Assembly (NCBI RefSeq): GCF_001639065.2
Contig: NZ_LQXO02000033.1
Coordinates: 124,001-188,000, forward strand
DNA length: 64,000 bases
Direction of reading: 5' to 3'
Origin: Vibrio barjaei
GTDB lineage: Bacteria > Pseudomonadota > Gammaproteobacteria > Enterobacterales > Vibrionaceae
In this document: piece after piece, positions 43,843 to 52,340 of the stretch
Position numbering within the stretch: the stretch's first letter is position 1
How the letters are laid out: each line of letters begins with the position of its first letter
Position numbers and translations under genes: made by a program
The notes under the pieces: generated by a model
What the model was told of the DNA's origin: nothing
Databases searched by the model: none
The model's input: only the letters and a program-made list of their open reading frames with translations

Positions 43843-44092
43843 TAATTACTTTTATAAAGTTAAATTAATTTATTCTGTGGTGTTTTTATTTACTAGTACG
43901 CTGTATTGATCACCGTCAAAAATAATCTCTATAAAACAGCTATATATCCTTCAAGTACAGTTTTTTTGTTAGCGACTTCTCAAATTATATTCTATAGTGA
44001 TGACAGATGCTGTTAGTTATAGATAATTAACTTAGTTACTTTGGAATATACCTCACTCAGCAAGGTATTGAACATATCAAGTAGGTAAACAA
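43843..44092. other. Upstream region of the tna operon
   Basis: This A/T-rich 250 bp must contain the tna promoter and its control sites. E. coli tna depends on CRP, but I find only half-sites (for example TGATCACC near 43905) and no convincing TGTGA-N6-TCACA. No gene or terminator is visible, except that the hydrolase ends at its left edge. Confidence 0.4.
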
Positions 44093-44167
44093 ATGGAAAA
44101 GTTCAACATCACAAGTATCTGGATTACTCTAGATTACAAAATCGCTTTCTTCTTCCCTTCGAGATAA
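44093..44167 (+). CDS. tnaC: TnaC leader peptide of the tryptophanase operon
   Basis: A 24-codon frame (ATG at 44093, TAA at 44165) sits 238 bp upstream of tnaA behind AAGTAGGT. It encodes MEKFNITSIW then ITLDYKIAFFFPSR. In E. coli TnaC, Trp12, Asp16 and Pro24 are needed for tryptophan-dependent ribosome stalling. Here Trp10, Asp14 and Pro22 keep exactly that spacing, and the end IAFFFP-basic resembles the Proteus TnaC. In E. coli, free tryptophan stalls the ribosome at the stop codon, masks a Rho site and lets transcription reach tnaA. The same control is expected here. Confidence 0.88.
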   Translation: MEKFNITSIWITLDYKIAFFFPSR

Positions 44168-44405
44168 CCCTGTCTCTCGCACTGTCCAGTGCGCATAGCC
44201 TATGTGCAGCTATACCTAACGAATTAATATGCAATAACGTGCATTTGCATCGTAATGGTTTAAATACGTTCATAGATTAAATATAGAAACAAAATTAAAT
44301 CGTATCTGGATATATTCTGGATAGGGTTCTCTTTAAATATATTTCTTGTCTTGCTGTTAGTTAATTAAATATTAGATAAGAAATAAATATATTAGGTAAA
44401 TTAAA
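44168..44405 (+). promoter_or_regulatory. tnaC-tnaA leader with overlapping hairpins
   Basis: Just after the tnaC stop come C-rich bases CCCTGTCTCTC, which could be part of a Rho-loading site. Then a hairpin CGCACTG-TC-CAGTGCG (44178-44193) appears, and its 3' arm also begins a second hairpin GCGCATA-GCC-TATGTGC (44191-44207). The two cannot form together. The remaining bases to tnaA are A/T-rich. The region fits a Rho-dependent attenuator as in E. coli, though exact sites cannot be proven by reading. Confidence 0.55.
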
Positions 44406-45866
44406 ATGGAAAACTTCAAACATCTACCAGAACCGTTCCGTATTCGCGTTGTTGAGCCAGTAAAACGTACTACACGTGAGTACCGTGAAGAAGCAATTAT
44501 TAAAGCGGGCATGAACCCATTCCTACTAGATAGTGAAGATGTATTTATTGATTTACTGACAGACAGTGGAACAGGTTCAATTACTCAAGATATGCAAGCA
44601 GCAATGCTGCGCGGTGATGAAGCATACAGCGGTAGTCGCAGTTACTACGCTCTAGCTAATGCGGTAAAAGATATCTTTGGTTATGAACTGACCATTCCTA
44701 CTCACCAAGGTCGTGGTGCTGAACAGATTTACATCCCAGTACTAATTAAAAAGCGTGAAAAAGAGAAAGGTTTGGACCGTTCGAAGATGGTAGCACTGTC
44801 TAACTACTTCTTTGACACCACGCAAGGTCATACTCAAGTGAACTGTTGCGTAGCGAAGAACGTTTATACAAAAGACGCGTTTGATACAGCAGTAAATGCA
44901 GACTTTAAAGGTAACTTTGACTTAGAGAAGCTAGAAGAAGCCATCATCGAAGCTGGTCCAGCTAACGTACCTTATATCGTAAGTACAATCACGTGTAACT
45001 CTGCGGGTGGTCAGCCAGTCTCTATCGCTAACTTAAAAGCGGTATATGAGATCGCACAAAAATACGATATTCCGGTAATTATGGACTCTGCTCGTTATGC
45101 TGAAAACGCATACTTTGTCCAACAACGTGAACCTGAATATAAAGATTGGACTATCGAAGAGATCACTCGTGAGTCTTACAAGTATGCTGATGGCTTAGCA
45201 ATGTCTGCGAAGAAAGACGCGATGGTTCAAATGGGCGGCTTATTGTGCTTCAAAGATGAATCTTTCATGGATGTATATACTGACTGTCGTACTCTATGTG
45301 TGGTTCAAGAAGGTTTTCCTACATACGGTGGTTTAGAAGGTGGCGCTATGGAGCGTCTAGCAGTCGGTCTTTACGACGGTATGCGTCAAGACTGGTTAGA
45401 GTACCGCATCAACCAAATCCAATACCTAGTCGATGGTCTAGAAGCGATAGGTGTCGTCTGTCAGCAAGCGGGTGGTCACGCTGCGTTCGTTGATGCAGGT
45501 AAATTGCTACCTCATATTCCAGCAGACCAATTCCCTGCACACGCTCTTGCTTGTGAGCTTTATAAAGTAGCTGGCATCCGTGCAGTGGAAATCGGTTCAC
45601 TACTTCTAGGTCGTGACCCTGCAACTGGTAAACAGCATCCATGTCCAGCAGAATTGCTTCGCTTAACAATTCCACGTGCCACTTATACTCAAACGCATAT
45701 GGATTACGTTATTGAAGCATTTGAGAAAGTGAAAGAGAACGCGCATAAAGTTAAAGGATTGGATTTCACTTATGAACCTGAAGTTTTACGCCACTTTACT
45801 GCTCGATTAGAAGAAGTTGAACCCGTAGTTAATTCAGCAGAAGCGAAAGTGCTCGAAGAAGCATAA
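44406..45866 (+). CDS. tnaA: Tryptophanase
   Basis: Tryptophanase splits L-tryptophan into indole, pyruvate and ammonia with pyridoxal phosphate. The 486-residue product is collinear with E. coli TnaA (471). It has [62 protein letters not shown], the [14 protein letters not shown] segment and [12 protein letters not shown]. The PLP lysine lies in [12 protein letters not shown], with the second Lys at position 270 as in E. coli. Indole made here is also a signal in Vibrio biofilms. The gene follows tnaC and has its own terminator before tnaB. Confidence 0.98.
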   Translation: MENFKHLPEPFRIRVVEPVKRTTREYREEAIIKAGMNPFLLDSEDVFIDLLTDSGTGSITQDMQAAMLRGDEAYSGSRSYYALANAVKDIFGYELTIPTHQGRGAEQIYIPVLIKKREKEKGLDRSKMVALSNYFFDTTQGHTQVNCCVAKNVYTKDAFDTAVNADFKGNFDLEKLEEAIIEAGPANVPYIVSTITCNSAGGQPVSIANLKAVYEIAQKYDIPVIMDSARYAENAYFVQQREPEYKDWTIEEITRESYKYADGLAMSAKKDAMVQMGGLLCFKDESFMDVYTDCRTLCVVQEGFPTYGGLEGGAMERLAVGLYDGMRQDWLEYRINQIQYLVDGLEAIGVVCQQAGGHAAFVDAGKLLPHIPADQFPAHALACELYKVAGIRAVEIGSLLLGRDPATGKQHPCPAELLRLTIPRATYTQTHMDYVIEAFEKVKENAHKVKGLDFTYEPEVLRHFTARLEEVEPVVNSAEAKVLEEA

Positions 45867-45873
45867 TCACTTC

Positions 45874-45906
45874 AGAGCGCAGTCATTTGGCTGCGCTCTT
45901 TTTCTC
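45874..45906 (+). terminator. Hairpin terminator between tnaA and tnaB
   Basis: AGAGCGCAG and CTGCGCTCT pair (8-nt loop, 45874-45899) and are followed by TTTTTCTC. It should lower, not abolish, expression of tnaB unless tnaB has its own promoter. Confidence 0.85.
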
Positions 45907-45982
45907 TAGCAATACAAAAAAATAAAAGCAGAGAAGTAGGGAAGTCTCCCTAATCTAATAACGTGAATTTGATGAGAACAGA

Positions 45983-47200
45983 ATGATGAAAAAGAATCCG
46001 TCTCTTATAGGTGGTGCCTGTATTATAGCGAGTGTCTGTGTAGGTGCTGGTATGTTAGGCCTACCGAGTGCAGGTGCTGGCGCTTGGACTGTTTGGTCGA
46101 TGTTAGCCATCGCAATAACGATGGTGGTCATGACGATTTCTGGTTGGATGCTATTAGAAGCATTCAAACACTACGAATTAAAAGTGTCTTTTGACACAGT
46201 TACAAAGGACTTATTAGGCGATAAGATTAATCTTATTAACAACATTACCGTTTATTTCGTGGGTGGTATTTTACTCTACGCCTACATCACTTCTTCAGGA
46301 CTTATATTACAGGATGTACTCGGTTTTAATGCTAAAATCGCATCCGTTCTTTTTGTCTTAATTTTTTCTGCGTTTGTTTGGCATTCAACTCGTGCGGTAG
46401 ACCGAATTTCTGTTGTGTTAATTGCTTTCATGATTCTAAGCTTTGTGTTTGGTGTGTCAGGCCTAGCGGTGAAAGTAAATATGGCGGTACTTTTCGATAC
46501 TATTAGTGAAGAGAATGCTTATGCGCCATACGCAATGGCAATGCTGCCTGTAGCATTGACCTCATTTGGATACCATCACTCAGTGTCTTCAATGCGCGCT
46601 TATTACGGTGAAGAGACAAAAGCCAAATACGCCATTCTTGGCGGTACCGTTATCGCACTTAGTCTTTATTTCCTCTGGCTGTTTAGTATTTTCGGCAACC
46701 TTCCTAGAGCAAACTTCGGCCCAGTTATCGAGCAGGGTGGTAATGTCGATGCATTGCTAAAGGCTCTCGGTTCAGTAATCGAGTCGGATAAAGTCGCTAA
46801 CGCAATCAATACTTTCTCAATGGCAGCGATCTTGTCCTCATTTATTGGGGTTGGTCTGGGTGTTTTTGATTTCCTAGCAGACTTCTTTAAGTTCGAAGAT
46901 ACAAAACAAGGTCGTACCAAAACATGGCTAGTTACCTTCCTACCACCACTTGTTATGTCTCTACTATTCCCATTTGGTTTCGTTATCGCTATTGGTTACG
47001 CAGGTGCAGCGGCAACGGTATGGGCATGTATTATCCCAGCATTATTGGCGAAGAAAACACGTGAAGTGCATGCAGGAGCTGAAGGGTTTAAAGCACCAGG
47101 TGGTCAGGTGATGATTACTCTAGTGATTACTTTTGGTGTCCTGACCGCGGTATTCCACATCCTTTCTATGATGGGTCTGTTGCCGACGTTTGTTGGTTAA
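45983..47200 (+). CDS. tnaB: Tryptophan permease TnaB (HAAAP family)
   Basis: The 405-residue inner-membrane protein has about 11 hydrophobic segments. It opens MKKNPSLIGGACIIASVCVGAGMLGLPSAGAGAWT, typical of the aromatic amino-acid permeases (HAAAP) TnaB, Mtr and TyrP. The GAGMLGLP motif and the later TSFGYHHSVSSMRAYYG are family features. It imports tryptophan by proton symport for the adjacent tryptophanase. It lies 116 bp after tnaA behind a terminator. Confidence 0.93.
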   Translation: MMKKNPSLIGGACIIASVCVGAGMLGLPSAGAGAWTVWSMLAIAITMVVMTISGWMLLEAFKHYELKVSFDTVTKDLLGDKINLINNITVYFVGGILLYAYITSSGLILQDVLGFNAKIASVLFVLIFSAFVWHSTRAVDRISVVLIAFMILSFVFGVSGLAVKVNMAVLFDTISEENAYAPYAMAMLPVALTSFGYHHSVSSMRAYYGEETKAKYAILGGTVIALSLYFLWLFSIFGNLPRANFGPVIEQGGNVDALLKALGSVIESDKVANAINTFSMAAILSSFIGVGLGVFDFLADFFKFEDTKQGRTKTWLVTFLPPLVMSLLFPFGFVIAIGYAGAAATVWACIIPALLAKKTREVHAGAEGFKAPGGQVMITLVITFGVLTAVFHILSMMGLLPTFVG

Positions 47201-47219
47201 TCCACAAACAACTATTCGC

Positions 47220-47252
47220 AGCTAGCTTGTGTTTGCAAAAGACGAGCTAGCT
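47220..47252 (+). repeat. Hairpin between tnaB and the RidA gene
   Basis: Two copies of the palindrome AGCTAGCT (47220-47227 and 47245-47252) can pair across a 17-nt loop. No U-tract follows at once, so it may be a processing or stability element between the two genes. Confidence 0.4.
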
Positions 47253-47281
47253 TAACTAGATAAAAACAAGAGGAGAAAACT

Positions 47282-47668
47282 ATGACAGCAATAGCTACAA
47301 ATAACGCACCAGCTGCTATCGGCCCTTATGTTCAAGGCGTTACATTTGGTGATATGGTCATTACTTCTGGCCAGTTGCCAATTGACCCTGAAACTAAAGC
47401 AATGGTTGAAGATGTGGCAGAGCAGGCGACTCAGTCATTAACCAATGCATTAGCTATCGTTAAGGAAGCTGGCTTAGAAGCAAGTAATATTGTAAAAACG
47501 ACCGTGTTTGTTAAGGACCTCAACGATTTTGCTTTAGTCAACGCCGCTTATGAAGCATTCTTTAACGCCCACAATGCTCCTTTCCCAGCAAGATCTTGTG
47601 TAGAAGTCGCGCGTCTTCCTATGGATGCGAAAGTAGAGATCGAGGTAATAGCGGTTAGAAAAGGATAG
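47282..47668 (+). CDS. RidA family enamine/imine deaminase
   Basis: The 128-residue product is a RidA/YjgF protein. It has NAPAAIGPYVQGVTFGDMVITSGQLPIDPET and the active-site arginine in PARSCVEVARLPMDAKVEIEVIA, where R104 corresponds to the catalytic Arg105. RidA hydrolyses the reactive enamine and imine intermediates released by PLP enzymes, such as 2-aminoacrylate. Tryptophanase releases exactly that compound on beta-elimination. Placement directly after tnaB therefore makes functional sense. AGAGGAGAAAACT precedes the ATG. Confidence 0.92.
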   Translation: MTAIATNNAPAAIGPYVQGVTFGDMVITSGQLPIDPETKAMVEDVAEQATQSLTNALAIVKEAGLEASNIVKTTVFVKDLNDFALVNAAYEAFFNAHNAPFPARSCVEVARLPMDAKVEIEVIAVRKG

Positions 47669-47681
47669 TGATATAAGAAGT

Positions 47682-47727
47682 AAGCTCTGGGGGGCGCCGC
47701 TAGATTCTGGCGCCTCATAGTGAGCTT
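47682..47727 (+). terminator. Structured end of the tna transcript
   Basis: An outer stem AAGCTC (47682-47687) with GAGCTT (47722-47727) encloses an inner GC-rich stem GGGGCGCC (47691-47698) with GGCGCCTC (47709-47716). No U-run follows, so this is a structured terminus rather than a textbook terminator. Confidence 0.45.
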
Positions 47728-47787
47728 GTCTGCTCAGTCCCAAGTTTTCAGATTAGATTAATCATGTGGTTGAGTGAAGCGAATATG

Positions 47788-48009
47788 TTATTTGCTCTGC
47801 CAAGTTTTACTGATCCATCCCCCTATGCTCTCATCAAAGTAATTTCCACTGAATTCTTGTTTATATTCAACGACATTATCCGCTTGTGGTCTTTCATCTA
47901 ATAGATGGTTGATGTAGACCGCCATAGGATCATCGAACTGGTTGCGGCGTTTTTTCTCAGCTACTTCCTTGATGATTTGCATGCGATATGCCTTGCTCAT
48001 TTTCTTCAT
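47788..48009 (-). CDS. Small hypothetical protein
   Basis: This 73-residue protein is charged at the N-terminus (KKMSKAYRMQIIKEVAEKKRRNQFDDPMAVYINHLLDERPQ) and acidic-aromatic at the C-terminus (YFDESIGGWISKTW). It has no signal or membrane segment. The start is strongly supported: AAAGGAGGT, a near-perfect Shine-Dalgarno, lies 7 bp before the ATG (48007-48009). I do not recognise the family. It stands alone on the minus strand between the RidA gene and a siderophore-interacting reductase. The strong ribosome site suggests it is well translated when transcribed. Confidence 0.68.
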   Translation of the reverse strand: MKKMSKAYRMQIIKEVAEKKRRNQFDDPMAVYINHLLDERPQADNVVEYKQEFSGNYFDESIGGWISKTWQSK

Positions 48010-48226
48010 GTTTTACCTCCTTTGCCGTGAGCGGTTTATCAAACATAGGAGTAAATTTGAAGCTGGTCAAATAATGAGCAGTGTTTTATAGCATTCCATA
48101 TGAAATGATGTTAAACGCGAAGTTTGGGAGGTATTTGAGTCGATGAAACTCGTTAGTTAAAGAGCGCAAAGTGTAAAGCAACGAAAATAGAACGTAATAA
48201 TTGGAATTGTTATGATAGACTTAAAT

Positions 48227-48245
48227 GAAAACAATAATCATTAAG
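48227..48245 (+). promoter_or_regulatory. Fur box
   Basis: GAAAACAATAATCATTAAG matches the 19-bp Fur consensus GATAATGATAATCATTATC at 14 positions, including the core ATAATCATTA. It lies about 10 bp before the start of the siderophore-interacting reductase gene, fitting repression by Fur when iron is plentiful. Confidence 0.7.
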
Positions 48246-48253
48246 AGAAAATC

Positions 48254-49024
48254 ATGAAAAAGCCACGTCCTAAGACTCTCAAAGTCACTAAAGTGCATCC
48301 ACTTTCTCCTAACATGCTACGTATTTCTTTTTATTCAGAAGAACTGAAGGCCTTTCCATCGGATAGTGTCGGTGGCTATATTAAGTTCTTGTTTAATGAA
48401 CATGGTGGTACAGATATCACCGGACTTTCGGAAGATAATCGCCCCAAATTACGTACCTATACCATAAGAAGCCTTAATGTCGAGTCAGGTGAAATGGATG
48501 TCGATTTCGTCACTCACATTACTGAAGACAAGTTGTGTGGATTTGGCGCTCGTTGGGCGAATTCTGCGAAAGAGGGCGATATGATATCCATCATGGGGCC
48601 AGGAACTCTTCAAGATGTTGATACTAGTAAAGACTGGTTTTTCTTTAATGCAGACATGACCTCCTTACCAGCGTTGGCGGTTAAGCTGAAACTGCTCCCA
48701 AGCGATGCAAAAGGATATGCTGTGATTCAACTAGAAGATAGCGCTGATGAACAAACGTTGGAAGCCCCAGAGGGCATCAGACTGATTTGGACGACTGACT
48801 CTCTGTCTAAAACGTCAGAAAATTTAGATTGGTTAACAGGTTTGCCTTTCGTTTGGTGCGCTTGTGAGTTTGATGAAATGAGAGCACTTCGCCGTTATTT
48901 CCGCAACGAAAAAGAGATTCCAAGGCAAGACATCTATATCAGTAGCTATTGGAAGCGAGGGGTGGCAGAAGATGGTCACAAAGTGATCAAAAAGCAAGAT
49001 CACGAGGAGTTCGAGTCCAACTAA
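48254..49024 (+). CDS. Siderophore-interacting (ferric siderophore reductase) protein, SIP family
   Basis: This 256-residue FAD-dependent reductase has an N-terminal FAD-binding domain (about 5-125). In it, KLRTYTIRSLN supplies the RxYT flavin contact and VDFVTHITEDKLCGFGARWANSAKEGDMISIMGPG forms the rest. The C-terminal NAD(P)H-binding domain (about 125-235) has WFFFNADMTSLPALAVKLKLL and VWCACEFDEMRALRRYFR, with the YISSYWKRGVAEDGH end typical of SIP proteins such as ViuB and YqjH. It frees iron from ferric siderophores by reduction in the cytoplasm. The Fur box upstream agrees. No siderophore biosynthesis or uptake genes lie nearby. Confidence 0.92.
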   Translation: MKKPRPKTLKVTKVHPLSPNMLRISFYSEELKAFPSDSVGGYIKFLFNEHGGTDITGLSEDNRPKLRTYTIRSLNVESGEMDVDFVTHITEDKLCGFGARWANSAKEGDMISIMGPGTLQDVDTSKDWFFFNADMTSLPALAVKLKLLPSDAKGYAVIQLEDSADEQTLEAPEGIRLIWTTDSLSKTSENLDWLTGLPFVWCACEFDEMRALRRYFRNEKEIPRQDIYISSYWKRGVAEDGHKVIKKQDHEEFESN

Positions 49025-49351
49025 CCACCAGATTCCCTATTAACGCATTAATGAGGGGAATAGTGTTGAATTAGCTATTTCTCTTCTTGATTGAATGCGA
49101 AAAATAAGCTCAACTTTAGTTAGGTTCTTTTACGACTAAGGTCGGTATCGACCCAGCATTAATTCTACTTAAGTCACACTTTTCTTTATATATTCTGCCA
49201 ATTATTTTTACTAGCAGATTAAGTCTCTGTTTGTTACACTTCCGCGCATAAAAAATAACAACACAATTACATCCCCAAAACAGCTCCTTATCTCTTGTAC
49301 CCTACATTCAAGAGTAACGAGCCTTTAACTTATAGAGGTCCCCCAGTTACT
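49025..49351. other. Intergenic region before the GAPDH gene
   Basis: In these 327 bp I see an imperfect dyad after the reductase gene (ATTCCCTATTAA with TTAATGAGGGGAAT, about 49031-49061) that may end its transcript, and a small hairpin GGTCG-GTAT-CGACC at 49140-49153. The rest should contain the GAPDH promoter. No gene is supported. Confidence 0.4.
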
Positions 49352-50809
49352 ATGAGTAATAGCAACATCTCGCAAACTGAAATTCACCAGAATCAGTGGC
49401 AACTAAACCAAACACTCGCTGAGTCCATGCTACCTATCTTAGGTCGACTGTATAGAGAGAAGGGCGTTGAAATACTGTTGTTCGGCAAAACCCTCGTCAA
49501 TGCAACGACCATCGACATTATTAAAACTCATCGCGTATCACGCCACTATTCCCCTCAAGCCATCAACATTGTTCAAACTGCTCCTCTCATCGAAAAACTG
49601 TCTCAATTAAACCTGTCTCCATGCTGCATCGATATCGGCCAACTAGCTCAACAGTATTGGGCGAATAACGATAATGAACAAAACATCGATGATTTCTTAA
49701 TGACAGCATTAGTTGAGAGCATTGAGAGCAATGGTGCACTTGAGTCTCGTGATGTCGTCTTATATGGCTTTGGTCGTATTGGTCGTTTACTAACTCGTAT
49801 CTTGGTCGAGAAAAGTGGTCCAGGTTACCCACTGACTCTCAGAGCGATTGTAGTTCGTGGTGGTCGTGACGGTGACTTACAAAAACGCGCTAGCCTTTTG
49901 CGTCGCGATTCTGTGCATGGCCAGTTCAATGGCAGCATAGTGGTTGATGAAGAGAATAAAGCGCTGATTGTCAACGGTAATTATATTCAAATTATCTATG
50001 CCAACAGCCCTTCTGACGTGGACTATACCGAATACGGAATCAACAATGCACTGGTTGTCGATAATACTGGTGTGTGGCGTGACGCTGAAGGTTTAAGTCA
50101 GCATGTAGCGTGCAATGGCGCAAATAAAGTGTTGCTGACTGCTCCAGGCAAGGGTGACATCAAAAATATCGTATTTGGTGTGAACCATGAGTCGATTCTA
50201 GAGGATGATACTATTGTATCGGCAGCGAGCTGTACTACCAACGCGATTACCCCGACTTTAAAAGCGGTTAACGATAAGTATGGCATTATTTCGGGTCACA
50301 TTGAGACGGTTCACTCATATACGAATGACCAGAACCTTATTGATAACTATCATAAAGGTGACCGTCGCGGACGTTCTGCTTCTTTGAATATGGTTTTAAC
50401 ATCAACGGGTGCAGCAAAAGCCGTTGCTAAAGCGCTTCCGGAACTGGCAGGTAAACTAAGTGGTAACGCTATTCGTGTCCCAACACCTAATGTTTCGATG
50501 GCGGTGGCGAACTTAAATCTTGAAAAAGAAACCACAAAAGATGAGCTCAATGCGTACTTGCGTGAAATCTCTCTCACCTCATCTCTATCGGCACAAATTG
50601 ACTATACCGATTCAACAGAGATTGTCTCGACTGATTTAGTTGGCGCTCGTCATCCGGGTATCGTTGACGGCCAAACAACAATCGCACAAGATAATCGCTG
50701 CGTATTGTACATTTGGTACGACAATGAATTTGGCTACAGTTGCCAAGTTGTACATTGCATGGAACAGATGATGGGTGTGAAGTACAAAACTTACCCAGCT
50801 GTTGTGTAA
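49352..50809 (+). CDS. Long-form glyceraldehyde-3-phosphate dehydrogenase
   Basis: The 485-residue product contains a full GAPDH. The Rossmann segment reads VVLYGFGRIGRLLTRIL, the catalytic cysteine lies in SAASCTTNAITPTLKAV (Cys294), and TGAAKAVAKALPELAGKLSGNAIRVPTPNVSMAVANL and WYDNEFGYSCQVVHCMEQM follow. An N-terminal extension of about 140 residues precedes it, as in the longer GAPDH group of gamma-proteobacteria (about 460-490 residues) seen beside the standard 331-residue GapA. Such enzymes are often linked to gluconeogenesis, which is inference. The ATG at 49352 (with AGAGGT upstream) is preferred over a TTG at 49295. A terminator follows. Confidence 0.9.
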   Translation: MSNSNISQTEIHQNQWQLNQTLAESMLPILGRLYREKGVEILLFGKTLVNATTIDIIKTHRVSRHYSPQAINIVQTAPLIEKLSQLNLSPCCIDIGQLAQQYWANNDNEQNIDDFLMTALVESIESNGALESRDVVLYGFGRIGRLLTRILVEKSGPGYPLTLRAIVVRGGRDGDLQKRASLLRRDSVHGQFNGSIVVDEENKALIVNGNYIQIIYANSPSDVDYTEYGINNALVVDNTGVWRDAEGLSQHVACNGANKVLLTAPGKGDIKNIVFGVNHESILEDDTIVSAASCTTNAITPTLKAVNDKYGIISGHIETVHSYTNDQNLIDNYHKGDRRGRSASLNMVLTSTGAAKAVAKALPELAGKLSGNAIRVPTPNVSMAVANLNLEKETTKDELNAYLREISLTSSLSAQIDYTDSTEIVSTDLVGARHPGIVDGQTTIAQDNRCVLYIWYDNEFGYSCQVVHCMEQMMGVKYKTYPAVV

Positions 50810-50833
50810 ATTCCATATCCACTGTTAGATATT

Positions 50834-50861
50834 GCCGTCATCGCTAGGTGACGGCTTTTTT
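50834..50861 (+). terminator. Rho-independent terminator after the GAPDH gene
   Basis: GCCGTCA and TGACGGC pair around an 8-nt loop and run into TTTTTT, 25 bp after the stop. Confidence 0.9.
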
Positions 50862-50917
50862 ATGCCTAAAGCTTTATCTTTGACTGGCTCTAAGGCTTAC
50901 GAGAACAAAGCATCATT

Positions 50918-50958
50918 ATCACACTCTGAGCGTGCAATGCTGCTGACCAGAGTGTGAT
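50918..50958. repeat. 11-bp inverted repeat downstream of the LysR gene
   Basis: ATCACACTCTG (50918-50928) and CAGAGTGTGAT (50948-50958) are exact reverse complements with a 19-bp spacer. They lie past the 3' end of the minus-strand LysR gene and downstream of the GAPDH terminator. There is no U-run, so termination is uncertain. Confidence 0.5.
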
Positions 50959-50980
50959 GTATACTGAGCGTGGGGGGGAC

Positions 50981-51871
50981 TTATTGGGCTAAATCTGCAA
51001 TGAATGATTGTTTTCGACTTACACTAGTTTGTAGTTTTCCTTTGATCCATTGATTAAACAAACTGAAGTCAGAATGTACCGGCCAGAAAAGGGAGGCAAC
51101 AACTTTTTTGCCAAAGAAATCGGGGTGGTCGGTAATCACTTTTAGTTTGCTGTCTTTCATGTTTTTTTCGATAAGGAACTCAGGTAAAAAAGCAATGCCG
51201 CGCTGAGCTTTGCACAGATCGATAATGGTTCCTAAGTCATCTAGCCTCCATAAGTTGTATGAGGCTATGTTTGAGAGATTGAGTAACTCTTCAATGCCAT
51301 CCATTAACAGCACTCGTTGGGAAGGATGACTATCAACGGATTTTAAGTCTTCATGAGCGACCCACCAACAGTTCACGTGAAAGAGTTCGTCAATGTTAAA
51401 GTCATTATCAGTCTTGTGATAAGGGTTCCCTAACGCAAGATCTATTTTCCCCTCATTAATGTAGTTACCCAAAACAAAACTTGGTTTAGTAACAACGACC
51501 AAATCGACGTTGGGAAATGCTTCAGAGAAATCCAACAGTGTTTTCTTCACTTCTTTATTGAACACCAAAGGGTCAATACCCACACGGTAGACAATTTGCT
51601 CTGATATATTCATTTGCTTCGCAGTTGTAATCAACTCACGATACTTCGACACGACCGGTGTCGATAAATGGAATAGGCGTTTCCCTTTTTCAGTTAACCA
51701 GACTTTAGAGTGTTGTCTATTAAATAAATTGAAGCCTAAGTCTGACTCTAGATTCTGAACAGCAGTGCTAACAGTAGATTGGGATTTACCAAGCTTACGA
51801 GCAGCGGAGCTAAATGAACCTTCGTCAACTACAGCTACGAACGAAACAATATTTTCGAATTGCAGTTTCAT
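50981..51871 (-). CDS. LysR-family transcription regulator
   Basis: The 296-residue product has an N-terminal helix-turn-helix (about 5-62: NIVSFVAVVDEGSFSSAARKLGKSQSTVSTAVQNLESDLGFNLFNRQHSKVWLT). A type 2 periplasmic-binding fold follows, with YRVGIDPLVFNKE and GKIDLALGNPYHKTDNDFN. It lies opposite the tad locus, with 469 bp between it and flp, so regulation of flp by this protein is possible but only by position. Ligand unknown. Confidence 0.92.
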   Translation of the reverse strand: MKLQFENIVSFVAVVDEGSFSSAARKLGKSQSTVSTAVQNLESDLGFNLFNRQHSKVWLTEKGKRLFHLSTPVVSKYRELITTAKQMNISEQIVYRVGIDPLVFNKEVKKTLLDFSEAFPNVDLVVVTKPSFVLGNYINEGKIDLALGNPYHKTDNDFNIDELFHVNCWWVAHEDLKSVDSHPSQRVLLMDGIEELLNLSNIASYNLWRLDDLGTIIDLCKAQRGIAFLPEFLIEKNMKDSKLKVITDHPDFFGKKVVASLFWPVHSDFSLFNQWIKGKLQTSVSRKQSFIADLAQ

Positions 51872-52340
51872 GATTCAACCAACCTTTATAAAGCAAGCAG
51901 ATTATAATTATGTAAATTGTATATTTGCAACACAATAGCGTGATGATACCCGTATTTCAACTCGTTTTATAAAGCATTAGTAATTAATAATATTAACTAC
52001 GTTATGGATATATTCCTATATTGCATAAATTATCATCGCATCTATCTCTTTTTGTGCTAAGAATAATTATAATCAACAATAAAGTAATGGCTCTATTAAT
52101 GATCTACATCTCACAGTATGAAATATGTTATCTGTACTTAAGTTGTAATAAAAGTATAACATTTATTCCTAACTATATGTTATCTAAGTGTTTGTTTGTT
52201 TTCTTTGTTGTTGTTTGATTTCTCATTTTGAACATTGTTTGTTAAGTCTATCGACTTTATCGATAGGGGGTATTTTTCGTTGGATGTAAGTATTAATTAG
52301 AATGAGCAAGCTTTTGTAAATCGACTTAAAGGAAGTTAAA
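51872..52340 (+). promoter_or_regulatory. Upstream region of the tad locus
   Basis: This 469-bp region is strongly A/T-rich compared with its neighbours, and lies between the divergent LysR gene and flp. It should carry promoters in both directions. A frame of 65 codons in it (52021-52218) looks like A/T-rich chance coding and is not accepted. A short CTATCGACTTTATCGATAG imperfect dyad (52249-52267) is visible about 75 bp before flp. H-NS-type silencing is plausible for such DNA. Confidence 0.45.

Noticed and set aside
43843..44092. CRP site for the tna promoter
   Set aside because: Only half-sites such as TGATCACC are visible; no 16-bp match to TGTGA-N6-TCACA was found by eye.
49295..49351. 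TTG start with 19 extra residues for the long GAPDH
   Set aside because: The ATG at 49352 has an AGAGGT site. The extra residues are proline-rich and overlap the likely leader.
50918..50958. Terminator call for the LysR gene at the 11-bp dyad
   Set aside because: The spacer is 19 bp and there is no U-run in either direction, so it is listed only as a repeat.
52021..52218. 65-codon open frame upstream of flp
   Set aside because: It starts without a ribosome site, is rich in Ile, Leu, Tyr and Val codons as expected from A/T-rich DNA, and shows no family motif. Treated as promoter-region sequence.
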